This document shows positions 19,729-30,396 of a stretch of 64,000 nt of DNA, piece after piece. The DNA lies in assembly GCF_029958905.1 (NCBI RefSeq), contig NZ_CP124614.1, positions 2,976,001 through 3,040,000 on the forward strand, read 5' to 3'. Source of the stretch: Vibrio sp. YMD68 (lineage in GTDB: Bacteria; Pseudomonadota; Gammaproteobacteria; Enterobacterales; Vibrionaceae). The position numbers and the translations under genes are program-made. Every line of letters begins with the position of its first letter. Position 1 is the stretch's first letter. Under the pieces are notes generated by a model. That model was not told the origin of the DNA and searched no databases. It worked only from the letters and a program-made list of their open reading frames with translations.

Positions 19729-21060
19729 ATGCACGATAAACACGGCCTATTAACAGCGCCCATTCCTAATGTGCTGCGTCAAATGACCATTCCAATGACC
19801 TTTGGAATGATTGCTATCTTGATGTTCAATGTCGTCGATACATTTTTTATTTCCCTTCTGGGTACCGATGCGTTAGCGGCGATCAGCTTTACGTTCCCCA
19901 TCACCTTTGCCATAAACTGCATCACTATGGGTATCGGAATCGGATTATCCACGAATATAGCTCGCCTACTCGGTAAAGGCCGCTCGAAACAAGCCGGTCG
20001 CTTTTCTACCCACGGTTTGGTTTTAGCGCTGCTTCTTGTTTCTGTCACCTCGTTCATGGGATTACTGAGCATCCGGCCTACCTTTGCATTATTAGGCGCA
20101 CAACCACACCTTATCGATCTGATCAGTGAATACATGTCCATTTGGTATTTAACGATTCCGCTTTTGGTTATTCCTATGGCAGGAAACAGTGCGATAAGAG
20201 CGACAGGGGACACGAAAACCCCTGCTAAGATCATGATGCTAGCAGGGCTGATTAACGGAGTGCTGGACCCACTGCTGATTTTTGGTATTGGCCCATTTCC
20301 AGAGCTTGGTATTCAAGGCGCGGCCATTTCAAGCGCGTTGAGCTGGTTAGGTGCATTGATAGGGTCACTTTACGTTTTAATTCGTCGGGAAAAAATGCTC
20401 GCATCGCCTGATTTATCGCAAATCGTTAACGACTGGCGGCAAATCCTTAAGATTGGTACTCCTGCGGCGCTTTCCAATGCGATGGTGCCATTATCGGGCG
20501 CCATATTGATGATACTGCTGGCCTCGCATGGAACGGTGGCGGTGGCTGCTTTTGGGGCGGCTCAAAGAATTGAGTCACTGCTGATTTTAGTTCTTATGGC
20601 ATTGACCTCCGCTTTGACCCCATTTATGGCTCAAAATTTAGGGGCCAACAATACCCGGCGAAGCTTTTCTGCACTTTTTCTGAGTATGCGTTTTGCGATT
20701 GTATTTCAGTTAATTATTTTCATTATGATGGTGCCATTAAGCATTCCTTTAGCGCGTCTTTTCTCTCAAGAGCCGTCGGTTCGAGATCTACTTTGGCATT
20801 ATTTATTGGTTGTTCCGTTCAGTTATGGCTTTCAAGGCGTCACCATGATGCTCGTCGCTGGACTCAATGCTCTGCATAAGCCGGTCCCTGCTTTCCAATG
20901 GAGCATTATTCGACTCTTTGTTTTTACGTTACCAGCCGCTTGGATTGGTAATCAAATATACGGTGTTGAAGGGCTATTTATCGGTATCGCAGTCGGCAAT
21001 GTTTTGTCTGGTGTTTCCAGTTATCTATACGCGCTCAAATTACGTCAATCATATCAATAA
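19729..21060 (+). CDS. MATE family efflux transporter
   Basis: The 443-aa inner-membrane protein has about 12 hydrophobic segments in two homologous halves. The N-terminus (MTIPMTFGMIAILMFNVVDT) and the repeated pattern in the second half (GTPAALSNAMVPLSGA) are typical of MATE Na+/H+-coupled drug exporters. The exact substrate cannot be read from sequence. The start ATG at 19729 lacks a strong ribosome site; an ATG at 19721 reads into a stop after five codons. It stands alone between tpiA and the convergent rraA. Confidence 0.88.
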   Translation: MHDKHGLLTAPIPNVLRQMTIPMTFGMIAILMFNVVDTFFISLLGTDALAAISFTFPITFAINCITMGIGIGLSTNIARLLGKGRSKQAGRFSTHGLVLALLLVSVTSFMGLLSIRPTFALLGAQPHLIDLISEYMSIWYLTIPLLVIPMAGNSAIRATGDTKTPAKIMMLAGLINGVLDPLLIFGIGPFPELGIQGAAISSALSWLGALIGSLYVLIRREKMLASPDLSQIVNDWRQILKIGTPAALSNAMVPLSGAILMILLASHGTVAVAAFGAAQRIESLLILVLMALTSALTPFMAQNLGANNTRRSFSALFLSMRFAIVFQLIIFIMMVPLSIPLARLFSQEPSVRDLLWHYLLVVPFSYGFQGVTMMLVAGLNALHKPVPAFQWSIIRLFVFTLPAAWIGNQIYGVEGLFIGIAVGNVLSGVSSYLYALKLRQSYQ

Positions 21061-21149
21061 TAGTTAATCTCTTTATTCCTATCACTCACCTTTAGGCATA
21101 ACCACAGCAACCACTATACACCGCTCAACCCAGCAAAAATCGAGCACAC

Positions 21150-21178
21150 AAAAAAGCCGACACTCTATCGTATCGGCT
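21150..21178 (-). terminator. rraA terminator
   Basis: The minus strand has stem AGCCGA...TCGGCT (21155-21178) followed by TTTTTT, 32 bp after the rraA stop. The plus side lacks a T-run. Confidence 0.75.
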
Positions 21179-21210
21179 CATTTCTCTGTACTTAAGTCTA
21201 GGCTTGTTGG

Positions 21211-21729
21211 TTAATCAACCATTTCCTCGTCTTCATCGATCTCAAGTTCAATATCCAATGGCTCTTGAGAGATAATGATTCCAGTATTATCTGCGTACAA
21301 ATAATCTTCCGGCACAAAGGTAACGCTACCAAAGTTGACCGCGACATCGGTCTCACCAACACCGTTACCAACGGCACCCACAGGGATAGAAGCCAACGCT
21401 TGGATACCAACACTCATCTCTTCGAGTTCATCGACTTCACGAACGCAGCCATAAACAACAATGCCTTCCCATTCGTTATCTTCCGCTAACGCTGCCAATT
21501 CCGCATCAATAAGGGCACGACGCAAAGAGCCACCGCCATCAATCAGTAATACTCGGCCTACCCCATCTTGCTCTAATACATCGCGAATAAGGCTATTATC
21601 TTCAAAGCATTTGATTGTCGTGACTTGACCTGCAAATGATGTACGCCCACCAAAATTGCTAAAAAGAGGTTCAACGACATCGACTTGATCTAAGTAAATA
21701 TCGCACAGAGCTGAAGTATTGTATTCCAT
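21211..21729 (-). CDS. rraA: regulator of ribonuclease E activity A
   Basis: RraA is a ring-shaped protein that binds RNase E and the degradosome helicase and slows mRNA decay. The 172-aa sequence starts [23 protein letters not shown] and contains [20 protein letters not shown] and [12 protein letters not shown], all family hallmarks. It is related in fold to a methyltransferase-like/aldolase family, but the catalytic function is lost. It lies 74 bp after menA on the same strand, as in E. coli, so a menA-rraA operon is likely. Confidence 0.95.
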   Translation of the reverse strand: MEYNTSALCDIYLDQVDVVEPLFSNFGGRTSFAGQVTTIKCFEDNSLIRDVLEQDGVGRVLLIDGGGSLRRALIDAELAALAEDNEWEGIVVYGCVREVDELEEMSVGIQALASIPVGAVGNGVGETDVAVNFGSVTFVPEDYLYADNTGIIISQEPLDIELEIDEDEEMVD

Positions 21730-21803
21730 AGTATTTATCCATACTGATAGTCATCTCTATCGAGTATATCGAGTCACTAAGTCAATGCAATGATAAGACG
21801 CAA

Positions 21804-22721
21804 TTAACTGACGAGAGTTTGAGCTATCACGATGCCGGTAAAAAGGACATTTGAGAATAAGGCACACTTTACAACAATCGGCATCATAGGAGCGATTTGA
21901 GCCGGTTGAGTCGCCAACCAAACCGCCCTGCCATGCTTATACACCACCACAAGGCTAAGAACGAAAGGCAAGCTGAGCCAAAGTGGTGCAGGTTGAAGCA
22001 ATAAGTAACAGACAAATGTCGTTAATGCACTCACCAGCAAAATAAGATGGTACTGTTTGGACTTAGCCTGGCCAAGCCGAACGGCAACGGTTTTTTTACC
22101 ACATGCCTTATCATTTTCAATATCGCGCATATTATTGACATTCAACACAGCCACCGCGAATAGCCCACAGCCTATTGCTGGCAAAATGAGGGTTGCTTCG
22201 ACAAAACCCGTATGAAGGAAGAAGGTTCCCGCAACGCCCAATAACCCAAAAAAAATGAACACAGAAATATCACCCAAGCCAACATAGCCATAGGGCTTAT
22301 TACCGACGGTATAAGCAATGGCTGCTACCATCGCCAACACACCTAAACCGATAAACGTCATGATACTTTGTAAGCTATTCAGTGCGTAAAAAACAAGAAA
22401 CAGCCCAGACAACATCGTAAGAACAATGTTAATCACCATCGCTTGCCTCATGGTTTTCAATGAGACTGCACCAGATTGAATTGCGCGTATCGGCCCAAGA
22501 CGTGCATCGTTGTCCGTTCCCTTGACTGCGTCGCCATAGTCATTAGCAAGATTGGATAAGATTTGCAGTAAAGTGGCAGTAATAAAGGCAAGTAACGCAA
22601 TCGTGAAAGAGAATTGTCCAATAGAATACGCCAACACACTGCCCGTGAGTATGGAGACAAGGGCAAGTGGTAGTGTTTTTGGTCGTGCGGCGTCTAACCA
22701 GATTTGAATTGATTGTTTCAT
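21804..22721 (-). CDS. menA: 1,4-dihydroxy-2-naphthoate octaprenyltransferase
   Basis: MenA attaches the octaprenyl chain to DHNA in menaquinone synthesis at the inner membrane. It is 305 aa and belongs to the UbiA superfamily, with about nine membrane helices. The first Asp-rich motif, NLANDYGDAVKGTDNDAR, is present near residue 60 and the second, NNMRDIENDKACGKKTVAVR, near residue 195. It begins MKQSIQIWLDAARPKTLPLA. Menaquinone synthesis fits the anaerobic fumarate and arginine genes elsewhere in the window. Confidence 0.95.
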   Translation of the reverse strand: MKQSIQIWLDAARPKTLPLALVSILTGSVLAYSIGQFSFTIALLAFITATLLQILSNLANDYGDAVKGTDNDARLGPIRAIQSGAVSLKTMRQAMVINIVLTMLSGLFLVFYALNSLQSIMTFIGLGVLAMVAAIAYTVGNKPYGYVGLGDISVFIFFGLLGVAGTFFLHTGFVEATLILPAIGCGLFAVAVLNVNNMRDIENDKACGKKTVAVRLGQAKSKQYHLILLVSALTTFVCYLLLQPAPLWLSLPFVLSLVVVYKHGRAVWLATQPAQIAPMMPIVVKCALFSNVLFTGIVIAQTLVS

Positions 22722-22802
22722 CGTTCTCTTTGTCTACATTCTATTTGTCTACGCACAATATGCGCTGATTGTGTCATAACCGATTCATTCACGCAAAAAA
22801 CT

Positions 22803-22828
22803 AAAAAGGCCACCGAAGCGACCTTTTT
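22803..22828 (-). terminator. efp terminator
   Basis: On the minus strand AAAGGTCGC-ttcg-GTGGCCTTT forms a stem with wobbles and is followed by TTTTT, 32 bp after the efp stop. Confidence 0.8.
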
Positions 22829-22859
22829 GTATCATCAATACCGCTAGAGATTGATGTGA

Positions 22860-23426
22860 TTATTTCACTCGGCCAACATACTCGCCGTTACGAGTATCCA
22901 CCTTGATCACTTCGCCAATCGAAATGAACAACGGTACACGCACAACAGCGCCTGTTGCTAAAGTCGCAGGCTTGCCGCCCGTTCCTTGAGTGTCACCCTT
23001 TAGACCCGGGTCAGTTTCAGTAACTTCAATCTCAACGAAGTTAGGTGGCGTAACGACGATCGGATTACCGTTCCACAAGGTGATCATACAAGTGTCGTTT
23101 TCTACTAGCCATTTCGCATTGTCGCCAACCGCTTTCACTTCAGCTGCAATTTGCTCGAAAGACTCACTGTTCATAAAGTGGTAGAATTCACCATCGTTGT
23201 ACAGGTAATCAAGATCGATATCCATAACGTCAGCCGTTTCAACCGACTCACCTGACTTAAAGGTTTTTTCTAACACTTTACCTGAAAGCAATTTACGGAT
23301 TTTGACACGGTTGAATGCTTGACCTTTGCCCGGTTTCACTAACTCATTTTCGAGAATGACACACGGCTCTTTATCAAGCATAAGTTTGAGACCGCCTTTA
23401 AATTCATTGGTGCTAACAGTAGCCAT
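22860..23426 (-). CDS. efp: elongation factor P
   Basis: EF-P rescues ribosomes stalled on polyproline. It is 188 aa with three beta-barrel domains. The loop [10 protein letters not shown] places a lysine at residue 34, the site that EpmA/EpmB/EpmC modify to beta-lysine in gamma-proteobacteria. The gene for the aminomutase EpmB is divergent, 33 bp away, which supports this lysylated type of EF-P. GAGG lies just before the ATG. Confidence 0.97.
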   Translation of the reverse strand: MATVSTNEFKGGLKLMLDKEPCVILENELVKPGKGQAFNRVKIRKLLSGKVLEKTFKSGESVETADVMDIDLDYLYNDGEFYHFMNSESFEQIAAEVKAVGDNAKWLVENDTCMITLWNGNPIVVTPPNFVEIEVTETDPGLKGDTQGTGGKPATLATGAVVRVPLFISIGEVIKVDTRNGEYVGRVK

Positions 23427-23459
23427 TTTTTCCTCTTACCATATTTCGAGTTCAAATTA

Positions 23460-24482
23460 ATGTCGCATATCATAACCCGAATTGCCCCAACTGTTGAGCA
23501 AAACTGGCTCAAACAACTAGCGAATGCGATCTCAGACCCTGCAAAACTGCTCGCACAACTAGAGATTGATGCTTCAGAGTGGGAGGCAGGCTTTGAGGCG
23601 AAAGCGTTATTTGCGCAGCGAGTTCCACTGAGTTTTGTCAATAGAATGGAGAAAGGCAACCCTCATGACCCGTTACTTCGTCAAGTATTACCACTTACTG
23701 AAGAGTTTGCTATCCATGAAAGGTATTCGGCGGATCCGTTGGAGGAACAGAACAACGCGGTTCCAGGATTACTGCACAAGTATAAAAATCGTGCGTTATT
23801 CATCTTGAAAGGCGGATGTGCGATTAACTGTCGTTACTGTTTTAGACGCCATTTTCCCTATGAGGATAACAAGGGAAGCAAATCGGTTTGGCAACAAGGG
23901 CTCGATTACTTACACGCCCATTCAGAGATCAATGAAGTCATTTTATCTGGTGGCGATCCCCTGATGGCAAAAGATCATGAGCTTGAATGGCTGATGAAAC
24001 ACATTGAAGCCATTCCTCACATTACACGCCTGCGCATTCATACACGCCTACCTGTCGTGATCCCGGCTCGTATCACTCAAGAACTGCTTAAATTGCTAGG
24101 GAATTCGCGATTGCAGGTCATCTTAGTGACTCACATTAATCACGCCAATGAAATCGACGCTGCACTGGCAGAAGCGATGATTCAACTCAAGCGTCATCAT
24201 GTCACGCTGCTCAACCAAGGCGTATTACTAAAAGGGGTGAATGATTCCGTCGAAGCGCAAGTTTCTCTGAGCAATCGTCTCTTTGATGCCGGAATTCTGC
24301 CTTATTACCTGCATGTCTTGGATAAAGTCCAAGGTGCGGCACACTTCTATGTCTCAGATGCACGAGCCAGAGAAATCATGGCTGGATTGATTGAACAGGT
24401 TTCGGGGTATTTAGTTCCAACCCTGACCCGAGAAATAGGTGGTCGACAAAGCAAAACACCGTTGGATTTGCATCTTGAGTAG
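23460..24482 (+). CDS. epmB: EF-P beta-lysylation protein (lysine 2,3-aminomutase family)
   Basis: EpmB converts (S)-alpha-lysine to (R)-beta-lysine for attachment to EF-P Lys34. It is 340 aa. The radical-SAM cluster motif CAINCRYCFRRHFPY (CxxxCxxC) lies near residue 120, with downstream GGDPLMAKD and TRLPVVIPARIT segments like KamA. The N-terminus MSHIITRIAPTVEQNWLKQL matches E. coli EpmB in length and pattern. It is divergent from efp with only 33 bp between start codons, so the promoters must overlap or reach into the opposite genes. Confidence 0.95.
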   Translation: MSHIITRIAPTVEQNWLKQLANAISDPAKLLAQLEIDASEWEAGFEAKALFAQRVPLSFVNRMEKGNPHDPLLRQVLPLTEEFAIHERYSADPLEEQNNAVPGLLHKYKNRALFILKGGCAINCRYCFRRHFPYEDNKGSKSVWQQGLDYLHAHSEINEVILSGGDPLMAKDHELEWLMKHIEAIPHITRLRIHTRLPVVIPARITQELLKLLGNSRLQVILVTHINHANEIDAALAEAMIQLKRHHVTLLNQGVLLKGVNDSVEAQVSLSNRLFDAGILPYYLHVLDKVQGAAHFYVSDARAREIMAGLIEQVSGYLVPTLTREIGGRQSKTPLDLHLE

Positions 24483-24559
24483 TCCTTATCGTTAAGATAA
24501 AAAAATCGATTAGTTACCATAAAAGACTCTGGGCATAATACGATTTTTGCGAGGTACTT

Positions 24560-25057
24560 ATGCTCAACCAATTACACCCCTTCTTCGATATCGCCCCCTT
24601 TTCATGGGTGGCATTGTCCTGTTGTGCGATCAATGGCCTCATGATTGGCGTTGAAAGGCAAACTCGTGGCAAACCTGTTGGGATAAGAACCTCGATCTTA
24701 ATTATTTCTGGTACCTACCTTTTTATCTCGATGGCTATCTCACTATCACCAAACTCACTCGATCAAGCTAGGGTGTTAGGGCAAATCATTACCGGTGTCG
24801 GTTTCTTAGGTGCAGGGGTCATGATGACGTTAGAGGGGAAAATCCACGGCGTGACTTCGGCTGCGATTATTTGGGTGCTAGCGGCACTCGGAGTCATGAT
24901 AGGGCTGGGTTACTACAGCCAATCACTCATTATCACCATACTCACCTTGAGTGTTCTATTGGGGGTTGATAAAGCCGAGCATCATTTCAAAGCTCTGCGG
25001 CGCGGTGTCCATGACCAATTGAAGAAACGAACCAAGAAAAAACTGCCTAATGTATGA
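24560..25057 (+). CDS. MgtC/SapB family membrane protein
   Basis: The 165-aa protein has four or five membrane helices. It shows the MgtC family patterns LIGVERQTRGKPVGIRTS near residue 30 and GQIITGVGFLGAGVMM near residue 73. It lacks the long C-terminal ACT-like domain of virulence MgtC, so it belongs to the short SapB/YhiD-like group. The function is unknown; the family has been linked to Mg2+ limitation and acid tolerance. It stands alone, convergent with pfkA. Confidence 0.85.
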   Translation: MLNQLHPFFDIAPFSWVALSCCAINGLMIGVERQTRGKPVGIRTSILIISGTYLFISMAISLSPNSLDQARVLGQIITGVGFLGAGVMMTLEGKIHGVTSAAIIWVLAALGVMIGLGYYSQSLIITILTLSVLLGVDKAEHHFKALRRGVHDQLKKRTKKKLPNV

Positions 25058-25104
25058 TTCCTTAGCCGTTCGAGCACGTTTATAGGTTCATCGGTTGAAA
25101 AACG

Positions 25105-25138
25105 AAAAAAGCCAGAAGAGCGATCTTCTGGCTTTTTA
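25105..25138. terminator. bidirectional terminator between mgtC-like gene and pfkA
   Basis: A 10-bp stem, AGCCAGAAGA-gcga-TCTTCTGGCT (25110-25133), is flanked by six A on the left and five T on the right. It serves both converging genes. Confidence 0.9.
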
Positions 25139-25198
25139 ACACGGGCAAACATGGTAAAAACAATGCCAATGTAACGTCAATAATTCACTGACTGAAAA

Positions 25199-26185
<987 letters not shown>

Positions 26186-26454
26186 TTAAACTTCAATTTA
26201 ATACCGATGACGCAATACCGCCACCCGTGAAATCCTTTTAAACTGCGCTGTATGGTACCTTTACCAAAAAGTAATACTACTTTTATTTGTACCGATTTAC
26301 GTAAGTTTACTACTTATGTAATAGTATTACAGTTTTCGCCAATCACTTTGTTGATTCATATCAGAATCAGACTTTTCTTTTATTGCTCAAAAGATAGCGA
26401 ATAATTCTGCGCTTGTCTTGCTCATTTAATGAAAGTGATTAGCCTATTGCCTGG

Positions 26455-27363
26455 CTACCAATCGCTCTCTAATTGCGCTTTTTCACTATGAATGACGGCC
26501 GATAAAGGATCTTGGTGAATCAAGACATCCGCACCAGGGAATGCTTCAATCAATCGATCTTCCACTTTGTCTGCGATTCTATGAGCTTCAATTAGGATCA
26601 TATTGTCATCAAGCTCTAGGTGCAGTTGAATAAAGCGCGTTGGACCGGCCATTCGCGTTCTTAACTGGTGCACACCCAGGACACCTTCAATGTCCAGGCA
26701 ACAAGCTCGTATTTGCTCAAGTTCTTCATCGGGTAATTTACGATCCAATAATGTTTGAATCGCCTCTGTGACCATTTTAAAGGCGCTATACAGAATGAAA
26801 ATGCCAATTCCAATAGCGAATACCGCGTCAGCTTGAGTCACCCCGAACCAACTGAGCCCAAGAGCAATCATGATCGCACCATTCATATACAGATCGGTTT
26901 GATAATGCAGAGAATCAGCGGCAATGGCTTGGCTGCCCGTTTTTCTAACAACGTGCTTTTGAAAAGCAACCAGGGCAAAAGTAACCACCATAGCAAAGAA
27001 GCTGACGTAAACCCCCAGCTCGGGTGAATTTAACTCGTGTGGGCGGAAGAAACGATCGATGCCATTAAGAATAAGAAAACAAGCGGATCCCGAGATGAAC
27101 ATCGCCTGAGCTAAGGCCGCTAAAGATTCCGCCTTGCCATGGCCAAAGGTATGTTCTTTATCGGCAGGTTGCAGTGCGTAGCGAATCACCATCAAGTTGA
27201 CGACAGAAGCCGAGATATCTAATAAAGAATCTATCAGCGACGCCAGCAAGCTCACCGATCCAGTTAACCACCAAGCAACGATTTTGACGACCATCAATAG
27301 TGTTGCCACAGCGGTTGCTGTCCATGCGGCCATGGTCACTAAACGAGCATATTCTTGTTTCAT
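26455..27363 (-). CDS. fieF: ferrous-iron efflux pump (cation diffusion facilitator)
   Basis: FieF (YiiP) is a proton-coupled exporter of Fe2+/Zn2+. It is 302 aa with six membrane helices and a cytoplasmic metal-binding domain. The transport site residues appear as LIDSLLD (D/D in helix 2) and HYQTD (H/D in helix 5). The C-terminal domain has HQLRTRMAG and IQLHLELD histidine motifs. It follows cpxP on the same strand after a terminator and so probably has its own promoter. Confidence 0.93.
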   Translation of the reverse strand: MKQEYARLVTMAAWTATAVATLLMVVKIVAWWLTGSVSLLASLIDSLLDISASVVNLMVIRYALQPADKEHTFGHGKAESLAALAQAMFISGSACFLILNGIDRFFRPHELNSPELGVYVSFFAMVVTFALVAFQKHVVRKTGSQAIAADSLHYQTDLYMNGAIMIALGLSWFGVTQADAVFAIGIGIFILYSAFKMVTEAIQTLLDRKLPDEELEQIRACCLDIEGVLGVHQLRTRMAGPTRFIQLHLELDDNMILIEAHRIADKVEDRLIEAFPGADVLIHQDPLSAVIHSEKAQLESDW

Positions 27364-27423
27364 ACAACATCAATGTTTTGAAAATTCTGCGTTCAGTATA
27401 ACGTGTCATGCTGAAAAATATCA

Positions 27424-27448
27424 AAAAAAGGCAGCGATAGTCGCTGCC
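27424..27448 (-). terminator. cpxP terminator
   Basis: GGCAGCGA-TAG-TCGCTGCC (27430-27448) is preceded on the plus strand by an A-run, which reads as poly-U after the stem on the minus strand, 27 bp after the cpxP stop. Confidence 0.88.
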
Positions 27449-27474
27449 TTTGGGGAATCAATGGATGGGATTGA

Positions 27475-27978
27475 TTACGAGTTTTTCATTTTCTTTTGCA
27501 TCTTGTCACTGCATTTTTGCATACGCTCTTGCTGCAGTTCGACAAATTGAGATTTCTGTTCATCGGTTAATAGGCTCAACATTTTATGTTGATTTTTAAG
27601 CTTATTCACTCGGCGTTCTGTTTGTTTCTCAACCATCTCACTTGCTAACGCATTCGCAGCAGCTTCATCAAACGTGTCCGCTAGAACCAGCGCCTGAACT
27701 TGCTTTTGGTGTGCTTGTCTTAATGCACGTTTCTCTTCTGAACCCGCTTGACGCTGCGCTTTTTTATCGCCTTTCGTGGTTTCGCGTAGCTCTTGCATTT
27801 GAGACTTTTGCTCATCAGTTAAATCCAACTGACGCATGATGCCTCGGTCAAAACCACCGGAACATTTCCCTTCTCCACTTTGATTGTGGGATTTACCGCC
27901 AAACGCATACGCACTCGCTGTAGCAAACATCAATGGGAAGACTGCCGCTGCCAATACTAATTTCTTTGTTGTGTTCAT
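27475..27978 (-). CDS. cpxP: CpxP/Spy family periplasmic protein
   Basis: CpxP is a periplasmic adaptor that damps CpxA and binds misfolded proteins. The 167-aa precursor has a signal peptide, MNTTKKLVLAAAVFPLMFATASAYA, written here as two parts: a KK-containing n-region and a hydrophobic core ending ASAYA. Two LTxxQ-type motifs (LDLTDEQKSQ and SLLTDEQKSQ) mark the helical hairpin fold. It is divergent from cpxRA across a region with an exact CpxR box. Confidence 0.88.
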   Translation of the reverse strand: MNTTKKLVLAAAVFPLMFATASAYAFGGKSHNQSGEGKCSGGFDRGIMRQLDLTDEQKSQMQELRETTKGDKKAQRQAGSEEKRALRQAHQKQVQALVLADTFDEAAANALASEMVEKQTERRVNKLKNQHKMLSLLTDEQKSQFVELQQERMQKCSDKMQKKMKNS

Positions 27979-28067
27979 AATCGTACCCTCTGTGGTTTTT
28001 AATGGACGCTGTCGTTATTAATGGGTGCCATCAATACAGCGCATGAGTTTAGAATACGACACTGGAT

Positions 28068-28103
28068 GTAAATCAACGTGTAGTCAGCGTAAAGGTTCGT
28101 AAA
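28068..28103. promoter_or_regulatory. CpxR boxes between cpxP and cpxRA
   Basis: GTAAA-GGTTC-GTAAA at 28089-28103 matches the CpxR consensus GTAAA(N5)GTAAA exactly. A second, imperfect copy, GTAAA-TCAAC-GTGTA, lies at 28068-28082. The two begin 21 bp apart, about two helical turns. Both are placed to control cpxP (left) and cpxRA (right), giving the autoregulation known in E. coli. Confidence 0.85.
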
Positions 28104-28197
28104 GAAGCGAAATTAAACTCTTCGCGGCTCCGATTTCGCAGTAATATAAAAAGAGAATATAAGAGAAGAAATCATTATTTAAAGAGGCAACGCATTC

Positions 28198-28890
28198 ATG
28201 GCACATATCCTACTGATTGACGATGACACTGAACTCACCGGCTTACTCAAGGAAGTATTGACCTACGAGGGGTTTACGGTGACAGAAACCAACGACGGTG
28301 AATCAGGGCTTGCCGCCATTAATGATGAAATTGACCTCATTTTACTCGATGTGATGATGCCTAAGCTCAATGGCATGGACACATTAAAAAAGCTGCGTGA
28401 AACCAGGACGACGCCTGTGTTGATGCTAACGGCGAAAGGAGAAGAAATTGATCGCGTCATTGGATTAGAACTTGGCGCGGATGACTATCTCCCTAAACCT
28501 TTTAGTGATCGTGAACTGCTCGCAAGAATGAAAGCAATTTTGCGTCGCACACAAACACAGTCACAAACAGCACCAAAAGTCAGCGACTGTATCGAATACT
28601 GCGATATTAAAGTCTACCCAGGTAAACAAGAAGCCTACTGCCAAGAGCAGCTACTCGACCTCACAACAACAGAATTTTCATTACTCAGCCATTTTATCCA
28701 ACATCCTGGTGTCACACTGACAAAAGAAACATTGAGCCTGGATGTCCTTGGAAAACGGCTTGCGCCATTCGATAGAGCCATCGATATGCACGTTTCCAAT
28801 TTACGGAAAAAATTGCCAGAGATGCATTCTGGCAGACCTCGCATCAAAACCCTTAGAGGACGGGGTTACTTAATGGTCGAGGAGGATTAA
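28198..28890 (+). CDS. cpxR: envelope-stress response regulator CpxR
   Basis: CpxR is an OmpR-family regulator activated by CpxA on envelope stress. It is 230 aa. The receiver domain starts MAHILLIDDDTELT with the acidic pair, and the phosphoacceptor Asp is in LILLDVMMPK (about residue 51). The switch Lys is in LPKPF. The winged-helix domain ends with IKTLRGRGYLMVEED. Its stop overlaps the cpxA start by one base (TAATG), so translation is coupled. Confidence 0.95.
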   Translation: MAHILLIDDDTELTGLLKEVLTYEGFTVTETNDGESGLAAINDEIDLILLDVMMPKLNGMDTLKKLRETRTTPVLMLTAKGEEIDRVIGLELGADDYLPKPFSDRELLARMKAILRRTQTQSQTAPKVSDCIEYCDIKVYPGKQEAYCQEQLLDLTTTEFSLLSHFIQHPGVTLTKETLSLDVLGKRLAPFDRAIDMHVSNLRKKLPEMHSGRPRIKTLRGRGYLMVEED

Positions 28891-30269
28891 TGCGTTTACC
28901 CAAAATCACCAGTTTATACGGTCGTATATTTGCCATTTTTTGGTTCACCATGTTGCTTGTGTTACTCGCTGTGCTCTCTTTGCCGCATCTTGATCCGCGC
29001 AAAGCCCGTGACATACCGCAAGATCATTTTAAAAAACTGGATCAAATAAAGCAGAACATCGAAACTCGGTATAAAAATGAGACCAACTTAAGCAAGATCC
29101 TTTTTAATCTTGATGATCAACGACGATCACCTCGTTTTTCGCAGCCGCGTATTTTTATCTCTGATCTTGAAGGTAATGTGTTAACCATTAAAAATCAGCA
29201 TGACTCCAAAATCAGAGCGTTAAGAAACTTTGTCACCAGTATTGATTCCGTCGAGACACCAAAACAAAAACTGTATGGCCAACATATGATCGCGGGACCT
29301 CTGCCTATCCGCCTAGCCAATCGTGACCTATTTCTTTATGTCGGCATTAAATGGAATCAACCCCCACCGTTCTTATTGCGTTTATTTGATAAACCCTTTC
29401 AACTGCTGTTTGCCGTCATGCTCGTCAGCACCCCCCTTTTGCTTTGGTTGGCATGGGCACTGAGTCAGCCCGCTCGAAAATTAGAAAGAGCCGCCAGACG
29501 TGTCGCCAATGGGGAGTTTGTTGTCGACCCTGATCTTGAAAAAGGCACCTCAGAATTTCGCCAAGCAGGAGCGAGCTTTAATCAGATGGTCGAAGCCGTA
29601 AATAGCATGATCTCAGGGCAGCAGCGATTACTGTCTGACATATCGCACGAACTGCGTTCCCCTCTCACTCGATTGCGCATGGCCAATGCATTGGCGACAA
29701 GAAAGCAAGGCGAGAGCTCGGAACTGAGTAGAATTGATACTGAAGCACAACGACTCGAGCAAATGATCGCCGAGCTTTTAGAGCTGTCTCGCATGCAAGC
29801 GGATAGCCATTTAAAACGAGAAGAGCAGCCTCTCAGCAGCCTGTGGGAAGAGCTTCTCAACGATGCACAATTCGAAGCTGAACAGATGGGTAAATCCTTA
29901 TCATTGGGGCCCATACCCAACCGCACCATTAGCGGAAACCCGAAACTATTAATGAGCGCGGTGGAAAACATCACCCGTAACGCCATTTATTACGGTAAAG
30001 ACCATGCCCAAGTGTCCATGACGGCAACCAGCGATGCTTTGAACATTGTGGTGGAAGATAATGGTCATGGTGTCCCTGAAAATGAAATGAGTGAGATTTT
30101 TCGTCCATTTTATCGTGTCTCAACGGCGCGTGACCGACACTCTGGTGGCGCTGGCCTTGGCTTAGCCATTACCGAAAGTGCGATACGCCAACATAGTGGA
30201 TCCATTGCCGCAAGCCAAAGTGATCTAGGCGGTTTGAAAGTTTGTGTTCAATTGCCCCTCACTCAATAA
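28890..30269 (+). CDS. cpxA: envelope-stress sensor histidine kinase CpxA
   Basis: CpxA is an inner-membrane kinase/phosphatase for CpxR. It is 459 aa. The first membrane helix is at about residues 9-30, the periplasmic sensor at about 31-165 and the second helix at about 168-188. HAMP follows, then the His box SDISHELRSPLTRL (His near residue 254) and ATPase motifs NITRNAIYYG, DNGHGV and GGAGLGLAI. The shared gene order with cpxR and cpxP and the CpxR box support the assignment. GGAGG precedes the overlapping ATG. Confidence 0.94.
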   Translation: MRLPKITSLYGRIFAIFWFTMLLVLLAVLSLPHLDPRKARDIPQDHFKKLDQIKQNIETRYKNETNLSKILFNLDDQRRSPRFSQPRIFISDLEGNVLTIKNQHDSKIRALRNFVTSIDSVETPKQKLYGQHMIAGPLPIRLANRDLFLYVGIKWNQPPPFLLRLFDKPFQLLFAVMLVSTPLLLWLAWALSQPARKLERAARRVANGEFVVDPDLEKGTSEFRQAGASFNQMVEAVNSMISGQQRLLSDISHELRSPLTRLRMANALATRKQGESSELSRIDTEAQRLEQMIAELLELSRMQADSHLKREEQPLSSLWEELLNDAQFEAEQMGKSLSLGPIPNRTISGNPKLLMSAVENITRNAIYYGKDHAQVSMTATSDALNIVVEDNGHGVPENEMSEIFRPFYRVSTARDRHSGGAGLGLAITESAIRQHSGSIAASQSDLGGLKVCVQLPLTQ

Positions 30270-30396
30270 ACACAGTGACCACCGATAAAACGGAAAATTC
30301 TCAAACAAATGTAACGGGTCACACTATCAGGCTTGGCGTTGGCCAATCACCGCCTTATACTCGATGGCTAGACTTCTAAATACAGATATATTCAGC

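Noticed and set aside
26271..26330. Inverted repeat GTAATACTA/TAGTATTAC upstream of pfkA as an operator
   Set aside because: The arms are 42 bp apart in AT-rich DNA and match no known site; a Cra (FruR) site, expected from E. coli pfkA, was not found.
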